From assembly GCA_023014365.1 (NCBI GenBank), contig JAEBUN010000003.1:1302001-1366000 (forward strand): a stretch of 64,000 bases of DNA. The letters are read 5' to 3'. Numbering within the stretch: the first letter of the stretch is position 1; every line of letters starts with the position of its first letter. Below the pieces are notes generated by a model. That model was not told the origin of the DNA, searched no databases, and saw nothing but the letters and a program-made list of their open reading frames with translations. Below, in pieces: positions 23,881 to 34,735 of this stretch. This stretch comes from Lepiota brunneoincarnata. Taxonomy: Eukaryota > Basidiomycota > Agaricomycetes > Agaricales > Agaricaceae. The translations under genes and the position numbers were made by a program.

Positions 23881-24249
23881 TAACGGTGATTGTCTTTTTG
23901 GGTTTTTGGGTACCTGGCCCCTGATAGCTCTTGCCTTGTTGTCTCGTCTTTATCAGCATCTTTTATCACTCATCCAGTGTCGAAACCTGTTCTTTTTTTC
24001 CCTCTATACATATATCCCCCTACCATTGTTCCTTGCATGTTTTAAACCTTTTCCCTCTGTTTCTCGGCCGACGAACAATGTTTAATAATTACACGTACAT
24101 CTATGATTCTAATCATCGTGGTGGCTACACCTTTTTCACGGCTTTCTTCAATCGGAGACGCGGACAGATACACCGAAAACCAGATCGACGAGAACCGAGG
24201 GGATATTTAACTAAGCCAAATATCTTAACCCGAAGCAAGAGCCCGCGCC
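23881..24249. other. Intergenic region between convergent genes
   Basis: AT- and pyrimidine-rich 3' flanks of the nucleoporin and CDK7 genes; no gene seen. Confidence 0.45.
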
Positions 24250-25690
24250 TTATGGCGACGAAGGCGGGGCCTTTAAAAAATCAAGCCGCCGTGCAATTGA
24301 CCTCGCTTTTGCCTCCTGAGGTGAAGCCAGCTTCCGTTTCAAACCCTTGTTAGTGGCTTTCACACCAGGTCCAGATGAATTCGACTCGACGTTGCCGTCG
24401 ACTTCATCCAGAGGTTTGTTTGTGACCGACGAGCATTTGGGTAGTTTTGACGGATGAGTTGGGTATGGGAAGGCAAAAAAGTAGGGGTGACTGAGAGCCT
24501 GGAGTAAAATATCGTCAGCACGATAAAATAGGGATGGATAAGAAGAGCTGACATCTTTTGCAGATATGCGCTTGCGGGGCTCGTAGATTAGGCATTTACT
24601 GAGAAGGTTAAGGGTATCTGCGGTTGCGGCTGTGAAGAGGTCTCTTAAGGGTGGTCTGGGGAACTGGCCAACAGGCACGTAGTCTGGTAGTTTTGTGTGT
24701 CCCTGTGGGCCATCGACTCATAAGTATTGGGAAATAATGGATAGAGTAAATGGTATACCGGCCACTCTTCTTCTGCCGGCGTCCCGAGGGCCCGAAATAT
24801 CGTCTTGAGCTGATCCATATCGCTATCGCCAGGGAGGTATGGAATCCGCAACATCAGCTCAGCAAATATGCAGCCTACAGACCAGATGTCGACGCCGGTG
24901 CTGTAGTAGCGACAGCCAAAGAGAAGTTCCGGAGGGCGGTACCACCGCGTGATGACTTGACAAGTCATTTTGTAGCCCGGGTCGGCAAAGTCACGCGCAA
25001 GACCGAAATCCGCTATTTTGAGGTGGCCACTAGAGGCGATGAGCAGGTTGTTGGGTTTGAGGTCCTGATGGACGGGGAGTGAGCGTGTAAATAAATGAGA
25101 GAGGAGTGGGCATACGCGATGTAGAATCCAGTTTCGATGGCAGAATTCGAGTCCGCGGAAGGTCATTGCCATCCAGCTTTTGATGTCTGCTGGCAGGAAC
25201 ACAAGAGAGCGGTCTTTGATGATCATTTCGAGGTCGGAGTCGAGGAATTCAAGGACGAGGTTAAGATTCGTTTTCGAAGAAAAGACATCCAGAAGCTATG
25301 GAGGATGAATGGATGGTGGTCCTATTCGTGGAGAACAGGTTATCTGCGTACCTCGATGACATTCTGATGCTTCAACTCCCTCAGGTACTTTACTTCTCGG
25401 ATAGCAGACATATCTAAGCCATCCTTGAATTGCCCGACTTTAATCTTCTTAATGGCAACTTTGCGTCCAGTCGCAGCCTCCCTTCCTGACCGGATACTCA
25501 GCAACAAAGTCGATGTGTCCCCGCCAGACGGGACGGACCTTGGTATACAACGGCATAGGTTCCTTCACCGACTTTCTTGTCCTTGATCCTTTCAACAATG
25601 AACTATCAGCTCGAATACGAGTGGATACTGAGGCAATATTGCACACCATTGCTCTTGGCGAGCTGCATTGGCCTTTTCGACTGCGTCCAT
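24250..25690 (-). CDS. CDK7: Cyclin-dependent kinase 7 (TFIIH / CDK-activating kinase)
   Basis: Serine/threonine kinase of TFIIH that phosphorylates the RNA polymerase II CTD; Kin28 in yeast. First exon [15 protein letters not shown] (ATG 25690), an intron, then [18 protein letters not shown] (Gly-rich loop), an intron, then [19 protein letters not shown] (catalytic Lys) and [12 protein letters not shown] (cyclin-binding helix). Next come [29 protein letters not shown] with an intron inside [35 protein letters not shown] and [16 protein letters not shown]. The C-terminal lobe ends in [14 protein letters not shown] and [17 protein letters not shown], and a basic tail. CDK7-specific features ([27 protein letters not shown]) make this a confident call. 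Confidence 0.9.
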
Positions 25691-26344
25691 GACGAGAACT
25701 AGCGATAAACCTGCGGAAAGGCGTGGAAATGTGAGGCCCGTATATTATCAGCGGTATGGGTTTGAGTCGAGTGCTATCGTTTCAAGAGCGAAAAATGTGT
25801 ATTGTACGAAGTCGGACTGTCCGGACGAGGATTCACCGACTCAGGTATGCGAGCCAAAGGAGAACATTCCCACACCCAACTACCGCAATCCGGTTCCTGT
25901 GAGCTTAACTAGACAACGGAAGGCAAGCCGCGCTAATCTGCCTAGGCGAGCAATGCAGCCTACTGAAAATTTCTGGTCCCGTCCTCGAGGTTACTTAGCA
26001 TATCTTGTACTATAATCCCTCTGCTCTGCTGCAACAATGCCCTCTAAGCGAGGCTAATGACACGGTCCTATACCTGGGCACTGCCACCTGCTTCACTACT
26101 GGAGGGACGCTGGCCAGTGTCTCTCCACCGGTTGTTTCCTGAACCCTCACACTGTCCGCTCACTTGACACCTATATGTCCGCCGTGTAGCAGAAAGCCCA
26201 TTCGTACATTCAAAGCCTCTAAGAATACTATCTATACAAAGGGGAATTACAAGTCATGGGGTTCGCCGGTGATGTTGGCTTTGTTATCGAAATCAAAGGG
26301 TTCTATGTCTTTGCGAGGGTTATAGTAATCGAAAGTGACGGTTT
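25691..26344. other. Intergenic region of about 650 bp
   Basis: Contains the CDK7 promoter. A 115-residue forward frame overlapping the CDK7 start shows no family signal. No gene supported. Confidence 0.45.
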
Positions 26345-26549
26345 TCATGATATTGGTGATTGATACTCGGGACAGGAATAGGAGTAGTGTCCAGGTCGGT
26401 ACTTATTACAGACGCGACATTGGAAGTTTCGGCAGTGAAGGGGATAATCGAATTGCTTGCATGAGGGACAGAAGTAGACTGTACTACAAGCTTAGGATGC
26501 GAAGATAGCCAGCGGTACGTGCGCTTAATCTAACAGGCGCCTCCGCCAT
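26345..26549 (-). CDS. Small cysteine-rich putative zinc-binding protein (about 50 residues)
   Basis: Too short for usual gene calling. Reading minus from ATG 26549 gives MAEAPVRLSA, an intron of about 40 bases (GTACCG...GTACAG), then LYFCPSCKQFDYPLHCRN and FQCRVCNKYRPGHYSYSCPE, ending TGA 26345-26347. The pattern C-x2-C-x8-HC-x4-C-x2-C-x5-GH-x4-C looks like a zinc ribbon joined to a zinc knuckle. The regular Cys/His spacing is the main support. Function unknown; I recognise no named family. The intron is inferred and the start could be the next ATG upstream (26570s). Confidence 0.45.
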
Positions 26550-26748
26550 GTGTGCAAACACCCCCTCCCTCATATTTAGCAGTGGAGAAGGTGTTCTTGG
26601 AAACGTTTCGTTGGAAAAAATCTATCGTGTGCACTGTTATTCAGCGGCAGTGGACACAGATGAGGCATGTAACAATACAATTCAGGTCAACAATTGCGCC
26701 ATATCCATCCTAAAACCACACACCATGTGCTATTTGCAACTGTGGAAG

Positions 26749-27041
26749 TTACAAAGCTTCTGCGTCCGATTTCTTGAGATAATCGATGGCCTGCTGCACA
26801 CGAGGATTGCGGCTACTTTCCATTGTTCCGCGGGCAAGAAGGTCAAGAATTCACAGTTAACAATTGGATGGCGACCATCGGACCAAGGTATCGCGACCGA
26901 CCAGCATCGGTACTAGGGCGAGTGACAATAAATAAGTGGGGTTCCCATCCTCTGTGGATAGATAAGGTTTCCAGCCCTAGGGCTTCCACCAACTCCTTGT
27001 CGATATACAAGGTTTCACCGCCCAACGTCTATGGTGGGCAT
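26749..27041 (-). CDS. Small hypothetical protein (about 90 residues), with possible single-base breaks
   Basis: Minus strand from ATG 27041: MPTIDV, then GGETLYIDKELVEALGLE, HRGWEPHLFIVTR and, near the end, LLARGTMESSRNPRVQQAID followed by YLKKSDAEAL and TAA 26749-26751. Two frame changes are needed: an extra G in GTTGGGCGGT near the start, and one base around AATTCTTG before the LDLLARG segment. The composition and ordered hydrophobic pattern look coding, but I do not recognise the family and no domain motif is evident. It could be a small lineage-specific protein or a remnant. Confidence 0.35.
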
Positions 27042-27675
27042 GGAGGGGCTGCCAGAGCCCTGAGTCCAAAGTTCACCAGGTTAAATATAGCAGTGCGACG
27101 AACGGTGGGGAGCGGAATGTCCGGGTGGCGCTGAGGAGACACGGGCCTCCCAACGTTGACTCAACCTGTCAGGGCCGGCGTAGCTGCATTGGTGCTGCGT
27201 ATGACGGCGCCCTGGTTCGGATATGATAGAGAGTTCAGAAATTGTCGATGTTGCAGTCTTTATTATGTGTTCAAAAAGAAAGTCAACCTTTGGTTACATA
27301 AGCAAGCTCGATGAATTGGCTGCAGAGCCTCTGGAAATCAATATGGGCTTATTTAAAACAGAACGTGAGGCTCTGCAACAGCGCTGTGGCACTACCTTTT
27401 CATTATCTTTGTTGTCTTCTCCTTTTTCTTTCACCCGCCCGAGTTACTTGTGTTGTTCTGAAGGACAACGACCGACAGGGGCATCAGGGTCCGACCTGTT
27501 CCAAAACGGGTACTCGGTTCATCAAAGTTCAACTTGACACTCAAATTTACCTTTCCCGTTCTCTTCGATGCCACTGAGGTCTGGTAGCCTGTATAGCTAG
27601 CTGCCATTATCTGTCTCATCCCCTGGAATCTCTTGGTTTTTCTACTGCGTCTGCTACAACAATAACCACTTGCAA
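27042..27675. other. Intergenic region of about 630 bp
   Basis: Upstream of the J-domain gene; pyrimidine-rich near its 3' end as in fungal promoters. No gene seen. Confidence 0.45.
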
Positions 27676-28533
27676 ATGCCACATTACCAATCCTTGTATG
27701 ACATTCTAGGAATCAACAAATCCGCATCTGCAGATGAAGGTGAGTTAGCCCTGGCCTCGCGTTCTTAATATTTTACATAAAAATTATGTTAGTGCGTAAG
27801 GCATACAGAAAGAAGGCACTGGAGACACATCCGGACAAGCTGGATCCTCGTGCGAGCGAAGCTGCACGTCAAGCCGCAGAGGCTCAATTTCACTTGGTAA
27901 GCCCAGCCCATGTGTTTATCCGGCACCCGCACATCTTTTCGCGCAATTCGCATCCGATAGATCCACAGTGCGTTCGAAACGTTAAGTGATCCACATCGGC
28001 GCAAGGTAAACATTCAGCCTTCCACTCTCTCTCCTATCTCAGTTCGACGCCAATCCTTTCGTCTCGTCAGGCCTACGATGCATGGGGGAGCAAAGTAGAT
28101 CCGAAAGTGTCTTCTGAAGAGTCAGCTAAGCGTATGGCGGACCGGAATCAATGGGCGAGCAACCTCAGGGCGGACTACGAACGCAGGAAGGTGTCAAGAA
28201 GCCAGCCGACGCCCTCTCACAAGATACCCTCCTCAAAGCCGACAACGACAAGTCAAACATCGTCATCAACAACACCAACAGCCGGTAGAACTCCTTCGAT
28301 GACAACGCGTGAACCATTGCAGCCTCCGACTGAAGATGAGGAAAAAATAGTCGCGGAGATACTTCAGGAGGTGAGGGCTCACCTGCCGCCAGATTACGAG
28401 GAACGTAGAAGGAGGGCTCTTCAGGTATGTTTTTTAAAACTCCCTTTCGGTCGATTCGCCTACTCATGGTATTCCAAAGAAAAAGGCGGAGCGTGAAAGG
28501 GCCGAGATGCGCCGGCGAACTGTTCCTGTATGA
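27676..28533 (+). CDS. J-domain (DnaJ/Hsp40) co-chaperone, DNAJC type
   Basis: Stimulates an Hsp70 ATPase through its N-terminal J domain. Exon 1, MPHYQSLYDILGINKSASAD, an intron, then VRKAYRKKALETHPDKLDPR with the invariant HPD. An intron (GTAAGC...GATAG) leads to IHSAFETLSDPHRRK, another intron, then AYDAWGSKVDP. The rest is a charged, Ser/Thr/Pro-rich helix region (KRMADRNQWASNLRADYERR; DEEKIVAEILQEVRAHLP) without Gly/Phe or Cys-rich domains, so it is a class C J-protein. The last intron precedes KKAERERAEMRRRTVPV and TGA 28531-28533. The client is unknown. Confidence 0.82.
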
Positions 28534-28970
28534 TATAAGGCCCGTACTAGCGTAGATCGAGGGAGATGTTGGGCGGATGAAAGGAATGGACAAAGTAGAT
28601 CATGTGTGTATAACCGATTGGACCATCAGCTGTCAATGCCTTCCCTTTTGTCGCCGCTGCTAATATATGTAGATTGAATTTATCTTCATGCATTTTGCTC
28701 GCAAGAATCAAGTGATTGACTCGGTTGAAATTGGTATTCGGAGGTTTATCTTGCAGCAGACAGCAAGGGATCGTGGATCGCGAAAGTGCTCCCGCAAAGG
28801 CAAGCGTCCAATCCTTCGTACTGGTTGAATAATGACAAACTAGAATCCAAGTTTTGGGATGGTATGAAGTGCTACTCCCAAGTGAGCATTGGTAGAGTGG
28901 GCTTTTGTGGACTTGTCGGGCATCAAATATGAGGGTAAGCATTCTCACTGGTGTAAGCCAACGCACCTCC
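28534..28970. other. Intergenic region between convergent genes
   Basis: Lies between the J-domain and OHCU decarboxylase stop codons. A 139-residue minus-strand frame covers it but shows no family motif and ends exactly where the OHCU gene's 3' end begins, so it is not accepted as a gene. Confidence 0.4.
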
Positions 28971-29603
28971 TTACTCCACCCCCAGCATTTTTAACCTGCT
29001 TTTAGCGATCTTCCCAACATCCATCACGGCCCTCCTCAGCTCTGACAACCACTTCTCGTCCGCTTGATTATGGGCCCTGACACTGAATGTGTTCAAGGAT
29101 GGTTCATCAGGCGAAAGCGAGTGGCTAATCCCCAATACATCCTCCATCTCCTCTACGATCACCGCCCTGCTCCTCCCGTTTACAAAAGTAATGTATCTCA
29201 GCCCGGGATACTGTGCCTCGTAACACGTGTTTAAATGCCTCAACCGTGCAAGCACCTCGGGCGGTGTCGGATTCATTACAGCACCAGTGCCACTGGCACC
29301 CTGCTCCTTCGCACTCAAATCCGACAGATTTTTGCTCTCACCGATCCTCGGGTGACCGGAAATAAACTCTGACTGCGAGGGAACGTCCCATTTTGCGATC
29401 TCCGCCAGCACCAGGTCGATGAGCTGCGCGTAAGAGGATGGAGAGGGAGAGGCTTGGGATTTGAGGTGTGCCGAGAGTTGGGGTTCGAGAGTGTTCAGGA
29501 GAATAGGGGAGGGTTCGAAGAGGACCGCGAGCGCTGTGCCAAGCGGTGATGAGGGACTGGATGAGCTGTTCCGGATCGCTTCGGGCGTTGGGAGAGTAGA
29601 CAT
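28971..29603 (-). CDS. 2-oxo-4-hydroxy-4-carboxy-5-ureidoimidazoline (OHCU) decarboxylase, urate catabolism
   Basis: A single-exon gene (ATG 29603). The enzyme makes S-allantoin from the unstable product of urate oxidation. Conserved pieces: FISGHPRIGESKNLSDLSA with the His and Glu of the active site region, KEQGASG, LRHLNTCYEAQYPGLRYITF, VNGRSRAVIVEEME and a C-terminal helix ending KSRLKMLG. At 210 residues it is of normal length or slightly long, with an N-terminal Ser/Pro-rich start. It implies purine-nitrogen recycling. It is divergent from the oxidoreductase gene at 29758. Confidence 0.85.
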   Translation of the reverse strand: MSTLPTPEAIRNSSSSPSSPLGTALAVLFEPSPILLNTLEPQLSAHLKSQASPSPSSYAQLIDLVLAEIAKWDVPSQSEFISGHPRIGESKNLSDLSAKEQGASGTGAVMNPTPPEVLARLRHLNTCYEAQYPGLRYITFVNGRSRAVIVEEMEDVLGISHSLSPDEPSLNTFSVRAHNQADEKWLSELRRAVMDVGKIAKSRLKMLGVE

Positions 29604-29757
29604 GGGATGGGGATTGCTGGATAGGAGTTATCTGGGCTGATGAGCACTTCGCGGGCCGGGTGATGCGCATCTCCAACGACAGTTGATCGAGTATTCCACC
29701 GCCCCCACCACCGCTCCCACCACCACCACCACCACCATTATAATCACAAACAAAGCT
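29604..29757. promoter_or_regulatory. Shared divergent promoter with a CCA-rich simple repeat
   Basis: About 154 bp between divergent ATGs of the OHCU decarboxylase and the oxidoreductase. It contains an imperfect CCA repeat (about 29698-29738) followed by ATTATAATC. Confidence 0.4.
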
Positions 29758-31210
29758 ATGGCGGATGCTGGACCACTGGTTTTTCGTTGGGGAATTATAT
29801 CAACGGGTGCCATTGCCGCTGCTTTTGCTAAAGTGAGTCTGGCCATTATGTTGGGCGGAATCCTTCCTCACTGGAAACAAACCCTTAGGACCTTCTCCTA
29901 GACCCAAAGACGTAACCAACAGTTGTCTGACCGTAATCTACTCGAGACCGCTAATCAGTGCGATATCCAGACGTGGTGTGGATGACGTCATCCACAAAAT
30001 CGCGGCCGTAGGATCTCGCAGCCTCGTCAAAGCGCAAGAATTTATCGATCAGAACGCCAGAGGTGACAAGTCCATCAAGGCGTACGACACCTACGACCAA
30101 GTGTATGCAGACAAAGTAAGGGCGTTTCTTGGGTTCCCCAAATCAAGCTGAGGCATGGTTTTAGGACGTCGACGCAGTGTACATTGGCACTCCCCACACA
30201 TACCACTATGAGAACGCTTTGGATGCGATCAAGGCACGCAAACATGTTCTAGTGGAGAAACCTGCCACAACCAATGCAGCGGAACTTCGTTCGCTGTTCC
30301 AAGCTGCTAAGGAACACGATGTGTTTTTGATGGAGGCAATGTGGACTAGGTTCCAACCCATCAGTTTAGAAATCAAGAAAATAGCAGAGGGAGGGAGCCT
30401 CGGAAACCCTATAGTATTGCACGCCGATTTGTCGGGGAATTTTGACATTGAGAGTGAGTCTCCTCCCATTATACACCTGCGTTCATGCAGCATCTGACAA
30501 AGACCCCACAAATCAGATTTCCCATTGACACACAGGATCCTCGACCCTCGGCTTGGTGGCGGCGCTCTACTTGACCTGTAAGTAACATCCTGCACGCGCA
30601 GGCTGTGCGAGACCAGGTATTTACCCGCACGTTTGCAGCGGCCCTTACCCGTTTGTCTGGGTGAGTTTTCGTTGTCCGCTACCAGAGTTAAAACCAGTTT
30701 AGCGGGCTTGTTTGTAGACGACAATGGCCCTCTATGAACACCCCTCAAACTCTTCTTCTCGCCCTACCTCCATTTCAGGTTCAATGCTCAAAACTCCACT
30801 GACGGGCGTCGACGCCAACACCTCCTTCACGCTGACGTTTCCTTCCGCGCAAGCCATACTTTCGTGTAGCATCAACATCAATTCCCCATCCTTTGGATGC
30901 ACAATCCGGTACGAGCGCGGGACCATCATCATCCCTCCACCTATCTACTGCCCCAAGAAGTTCACTGTGCAATACTTTGATAAGGGAGGGAAGAGCAGGG
31001 AGGTCATAAAGGAAGAGACGAGCGTTGTCGGATATGTTCGGAGGAGGATGGCACTTCCAAGCCGACGAGGTTGCAAGGTGCGTTAGAGATGGAAAGAGGG
31101 AGAGTTTGGCTTGGACGCATGAAAAGACACTTATGGAGATGGAAGTATTTGATGAGGTTCGTCGCCAGGGTGGGTATCAGCTCCCTCCGGGAGTGGAGAA
31201 AGTCGTATGA
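29758..31210 (+). CDS. Gfo/Idh/MocA-family NAD(P)-dependent oxidoreductase (dihydrodiol / D-xylose 1-dehydrogenase-like)
   Basis: The Rossmann start is MADAGPLVFRWGIISTGAIA, then AAFAK and an intron. Later exons give VDDVIHKIAAVGSRSLVKAQ, DVDAVYIGTPHTYHYENALD, the family signature KHVLVEKPATTNAAE with its EKP catalytic Lys, and VFLMEAMWTRFQPIS. An intron then leads to the conserved RILDPRLGGGALLDL and, after another, GPYPFVWTTMALYEHP. The C-terminal alpha/beta domain ends GGGWHFQADEVARCVRDGKR, and the stop is TGA 31208-31210. The frame changes once near 31040 (GTTCGGAGG), one base too many between VVGY and GGGWHF. The substrate is probably a sugar or trans-diol, which sequence cannot decide. 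Confidence 0.8.
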
Positions 31211-31521
31211 GTTTTGAGCGGGCAGTGACATGATTGTAATTAAGGACTACGATGTTCTAAAGTATGCTATCCCGTCAGCCTATGATGTTTTTCCGCTCAT
31301 ACGAGCGCTTATATTTGCAAAAATGGGGATGCGCTCAGTCACACAATTTGAATTCGCAAGGCGTCTCGCGCTCACAAGATCATTCCCACTGCTGGCAAGG
31401 CTGTGGAACGGGTTAGCTCGACGTCCGGCTCTCCAAGCTCATCTTGCTTAGCTGCAGATCGTCGCTTAGTTCCTATTCGTGGTCCTCGTGTGGATACCAC
31501 GGTCTCAAGAGGGTTTTCCTA

Positions 31522-34500
31522 ATGCCGTTCCAGATACCAGGGACATCCATAACAATATCTCGAAGACGAAATCAGGCCCGACATTCTCCCCTTCCTCCGA
31601 ATACTTATACCCTCGAGAATCCCGCTCTTGGTCAACCTATCTCTGCGTCCCTCTTCCAACTCGATGACAATGAAGACATTGGGCGCAGTGCACCAGGCTC
31701 ACCGACCCCAAACACAAAGGATCTGGAGACTTCTTCTTCAAGTCCATCAGCGACCCTCTCCGCACACCACCTGGAGGGATCGGCACCCGCTCAAACCCTA
31801 AGCTTCCGGGAGCTTGGATGCGCCGCTTGCAGAAAACCCATGGAGGGAGCATTCGTCCGTGCTCTCGGTACTGTTTATCATCTATCCTGCTTCAAATGCA
31901 TGGTAAGCAAATGCCCTGCTCGTGGTTTGATTGTTGCGATCATGATACCATAGGACTGTGGACAATTGGTAGCTTCGAAGTTCTTTTCCATCGAAGCAAC
32001 CGAAGGAAAGCAACTTGCGTTATGCGAGAGGGATTATTTCCGCAGGCTGAATCTTACATGCGCGAAGTGTGGGGGAGCTTTGAGAGGGAGCTACATCTCT
32101 GCTTGCAGTAAGTGAAATGTCAACTAGAATCTACCCTACCTACTCATTTATCTTTGTCATAGGCAAGAAATACCACGTCGAACATTTCACTTGTTCATTT
32201 TGTTGCAGCGTGTTCGGCCCTCAAGATTCTTACTATGAGCATGATGGAGATGTTTACTGCCATTATCATTACTCGACGAGGTGTGCAGGGAGATGTGTTG
32301 GATGCAACCACGCGATTTTGAAGAAGTTTGTTGAGATCAAGCGTAATGGACGAGAAGAAATATGGCACCCAGAGTGTTACATGATCAGCAAGGTGCGTTT
32401 CCTGTTCCGGCGTGTCATAGCCATGCTCAATGCAAAGGCTGCAGTATTGGAATGTAAAGGTGGCGTTAAAGCTTATCAATACATCTCCGGCAGATGGAGA
32501 GCCGCAGGAGCAGGCATATCTTGAGGAAGAGAGTAAAGAAACAGCGGCATCTTTGAAGGAGAAGCAGGATAAGACGGAGCAACAAGTCTACCGTATCCGG
32601 ACGTGCGCGACCATCCATAACATGGATATCATCAACAGTGCTTCTAATCTACACTTAACAGGGTGCTATCAACCTTCGAAGAGTCTGGCGCAGCGTGTCT
32701 ATCAGACATGTTGCGACAAGTTAGCGAAGGAGAATACCTGAATGCTATTCGTCTGGCTGAGAAACTTATCCTTCACGTGGAAGTATTATTCGCCGTGATT
32801 GATGACCTCGAGTTCCGTTTTACCTGTTTGGGTCTGAGAGGTTAGTCGAGGATTGAGATTGAATGCGTTGTCTGAACTTTTCGTAAGGAACCTCCCATGT
32901 TCGCGAAGCTCGCATGCTTTGCAGGAAAACTGTCGAGCTCTTTACACTCTTATCACGGACCCAACAAACTGGTGCCCAACAGAACAATGTGACTCAGGAT
33001 TTACTTGCATTGGTCACGGGCTTCGCACATTATATGAAGGTCTTAATCAGGGTTGCATTGACGGGAGCCTTGAAGTTGGAGCGGGAACACAACGTTCGGG
33101 AAGCTGTTGAATTATTCTTGGACAAATTTCACATGCTCGCTGTGCAAGGAGGGAACCCGATAGCTCGAAGAACGATCACGGATTATAGTGGTTCGACTCC
33201 GTCAAACACCAACCAGAGCACAGAAGGAGTGACTTATGGTTTCCGGAGCTTGGCACCGGAAATCGCTGGAGAATCCCCATTTACGCCGGCTGCTCTACGA
33301 GATAGCCAGCTTTCATTCCAGAAATTGCCTTCTGACCTGTGCATCAAATGCAATCAGACAGTAGAGGAGGACTGTGTGAGGCTGGGCACGTATCAACGGT
33401 GGCATTCCGACTGCATACAATGTAGCGTCTGCGGAAAAGTGGCACTTGTACCCGCTCCGAAGGACCAGCCACTTGCAAGTAACTCAGAGCAGCATCTGGA
33501 CAAGGTTTTACACCAGTCAGAAAAGCCTTCCACCGCGCAGAGACCACTTGCTAATGTTGGACTCTTTGTCTATGATCCTAAATCCACCACGGAGACACCT
33601 TTTGGCGAGGTCCCTACAGCCATTTATTGCGCAGAGCATAGTCACCCGAACTGTAAAAGCGGTTTCGAACCTGTCAAACGTTTGGAACAGTACGCTTTCC
33701 TGCTGAATGTGGCACTACGGCGGCTATATCTTCTTTTGAAAAGGCAGGGCATCATTTCACTTCCGCCTGGTAAGGCCCCATTCCTCTTATGTATCGAAGT
33801 TTCTTTCCTCCTTACATGACGACCCCTGCAGTTGATCCCGCCTCTATTTCATCCACGGAATCACAACCAGATCAGGGTTCGGATTACCCGCAGCTCTTGT
33901 CACCCATGCAACCGGCCACAGTCCCCTTGCCAAGTCTCTCGGCCATCATCGAAAATCCAGCCAGAAAACTGACTCAAATACCTGAATCCCCACCTGTCCT
34001 TGACAAGCAGTCTCAATGGTCACAAATGAACACTATCCAGCCTGCCCCGCATCAGAATACTTCTCGTGAGAACCACGGTAGCGTCAAAGATTCACTGGAA
34101 CACCATGTCCCACATGATGAATCATATCAACGGGTTGGGGAATCAGCCCCTCCGGAAAACCAACCTCCTGCTCAACCCCCTCCAGCTTCTACCCAACTCC
34201 CCCCGATAGTCCCGAATCGGCCTTCAGCCAAATCCTCTGCCCACCGTCCTGTTCAGCCTTCCATCACAAACAAGCCCCCCATGTCACCTCCCACCTCTAT
34301 CCGTCCTCTTCCTCAACCCCCTAACAAACCCCCTAACACAACCCCGCCAACCTCACTACCCCCCTGCAAAACCCCTTGTTCGACCAGCTTCCCCAGTTCC
34401 CTACCTTCCCTCCTGCTTCATCTTCCTCAATCCCTACCCAGATCTCTCCCCTTCGGAATGTTGGAGCCTACCCTCCTGATCCTTCAGCTAATTCTATATC

Positions 34501-34645
34501 TTCAAAAAAAGCAAGCATATTCTTTCCCTTGAAAGCTGACACTGTTGCGTCGGAAGGCAAATTGTCCCAGAAATCTACACCCTGCTTCAACCGTATCAAC
34601 TCAAGGTTCAATTTCCCCCTTAATCTTACTCTATCAGTTCGCTGA
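31522..34645 (+). CDS. LIM-domain protein, truncated paralogue of the LIM-RhoGAP gene (RhoGAP domain missing)
   Basis: From ATG 31522 a Ser/Pro-rich start leads to LIM1 (CAACRKPMEGAFVRALGTVY...), LIM2 (CAKCGGALRGSYISAC; HVEHFTCSFC), a third partial LIM (CVGCNHAILKKFVEIKRN), a helical region (EARMLCRKTVELFTLLSR) and a fourth LIM-like motif (CIKCNQTVEEDCVRLGTYQR; CAEHSHPNC). Every exon boundary and most residues match the complete gene at 44520-49322. Instead of continuing to a RhoGAP domain it enters a Pro-rich tail (NKPPMSPPTSIRPLP) and ends at the TGA 34643-34645. A one-base shortage in a C run near 34360 is needed to keep the tail open. It may act as a scaffold or decoy without GAP activity, or be a decaying duplicate. 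The stop is 90 bp from the start of the NACHT gene. Confidence 0.7.
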
Positions 34646-34735
34646 GCCGTCACTTTACGCCAGGTTATCCACAAGCAAACACTGGATAGCAGGTTTTTTA
34701 ATCGAGCTCACCATTTTGCTATATCGAACCCAAAC

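Noticed and set aside
23001..23969. Antisense open frame of 322 residues on the minus strand
   Set aside because: It lies opposite the nucleoporin coding exon, is rich in Gly/Ala/Val/Ser as expected from the complement of Pro/Thr/Ser codons, and has no family motif.
25668..26015. Plus-strand frame of 115 residues overlapping the CDK7 start
   Set aside because: Starts from a non-ATG codon within CDK7 exon 1 on the opposite strand and shows no domain signal.
28547..28966. Minus-strand frame of 139 residues between the J-domain and OHCU genes
   Set aside because: No recognisable motif, partly overlaps the J-domain gene 3' flank, and fits a chance frame between two convergent genes.
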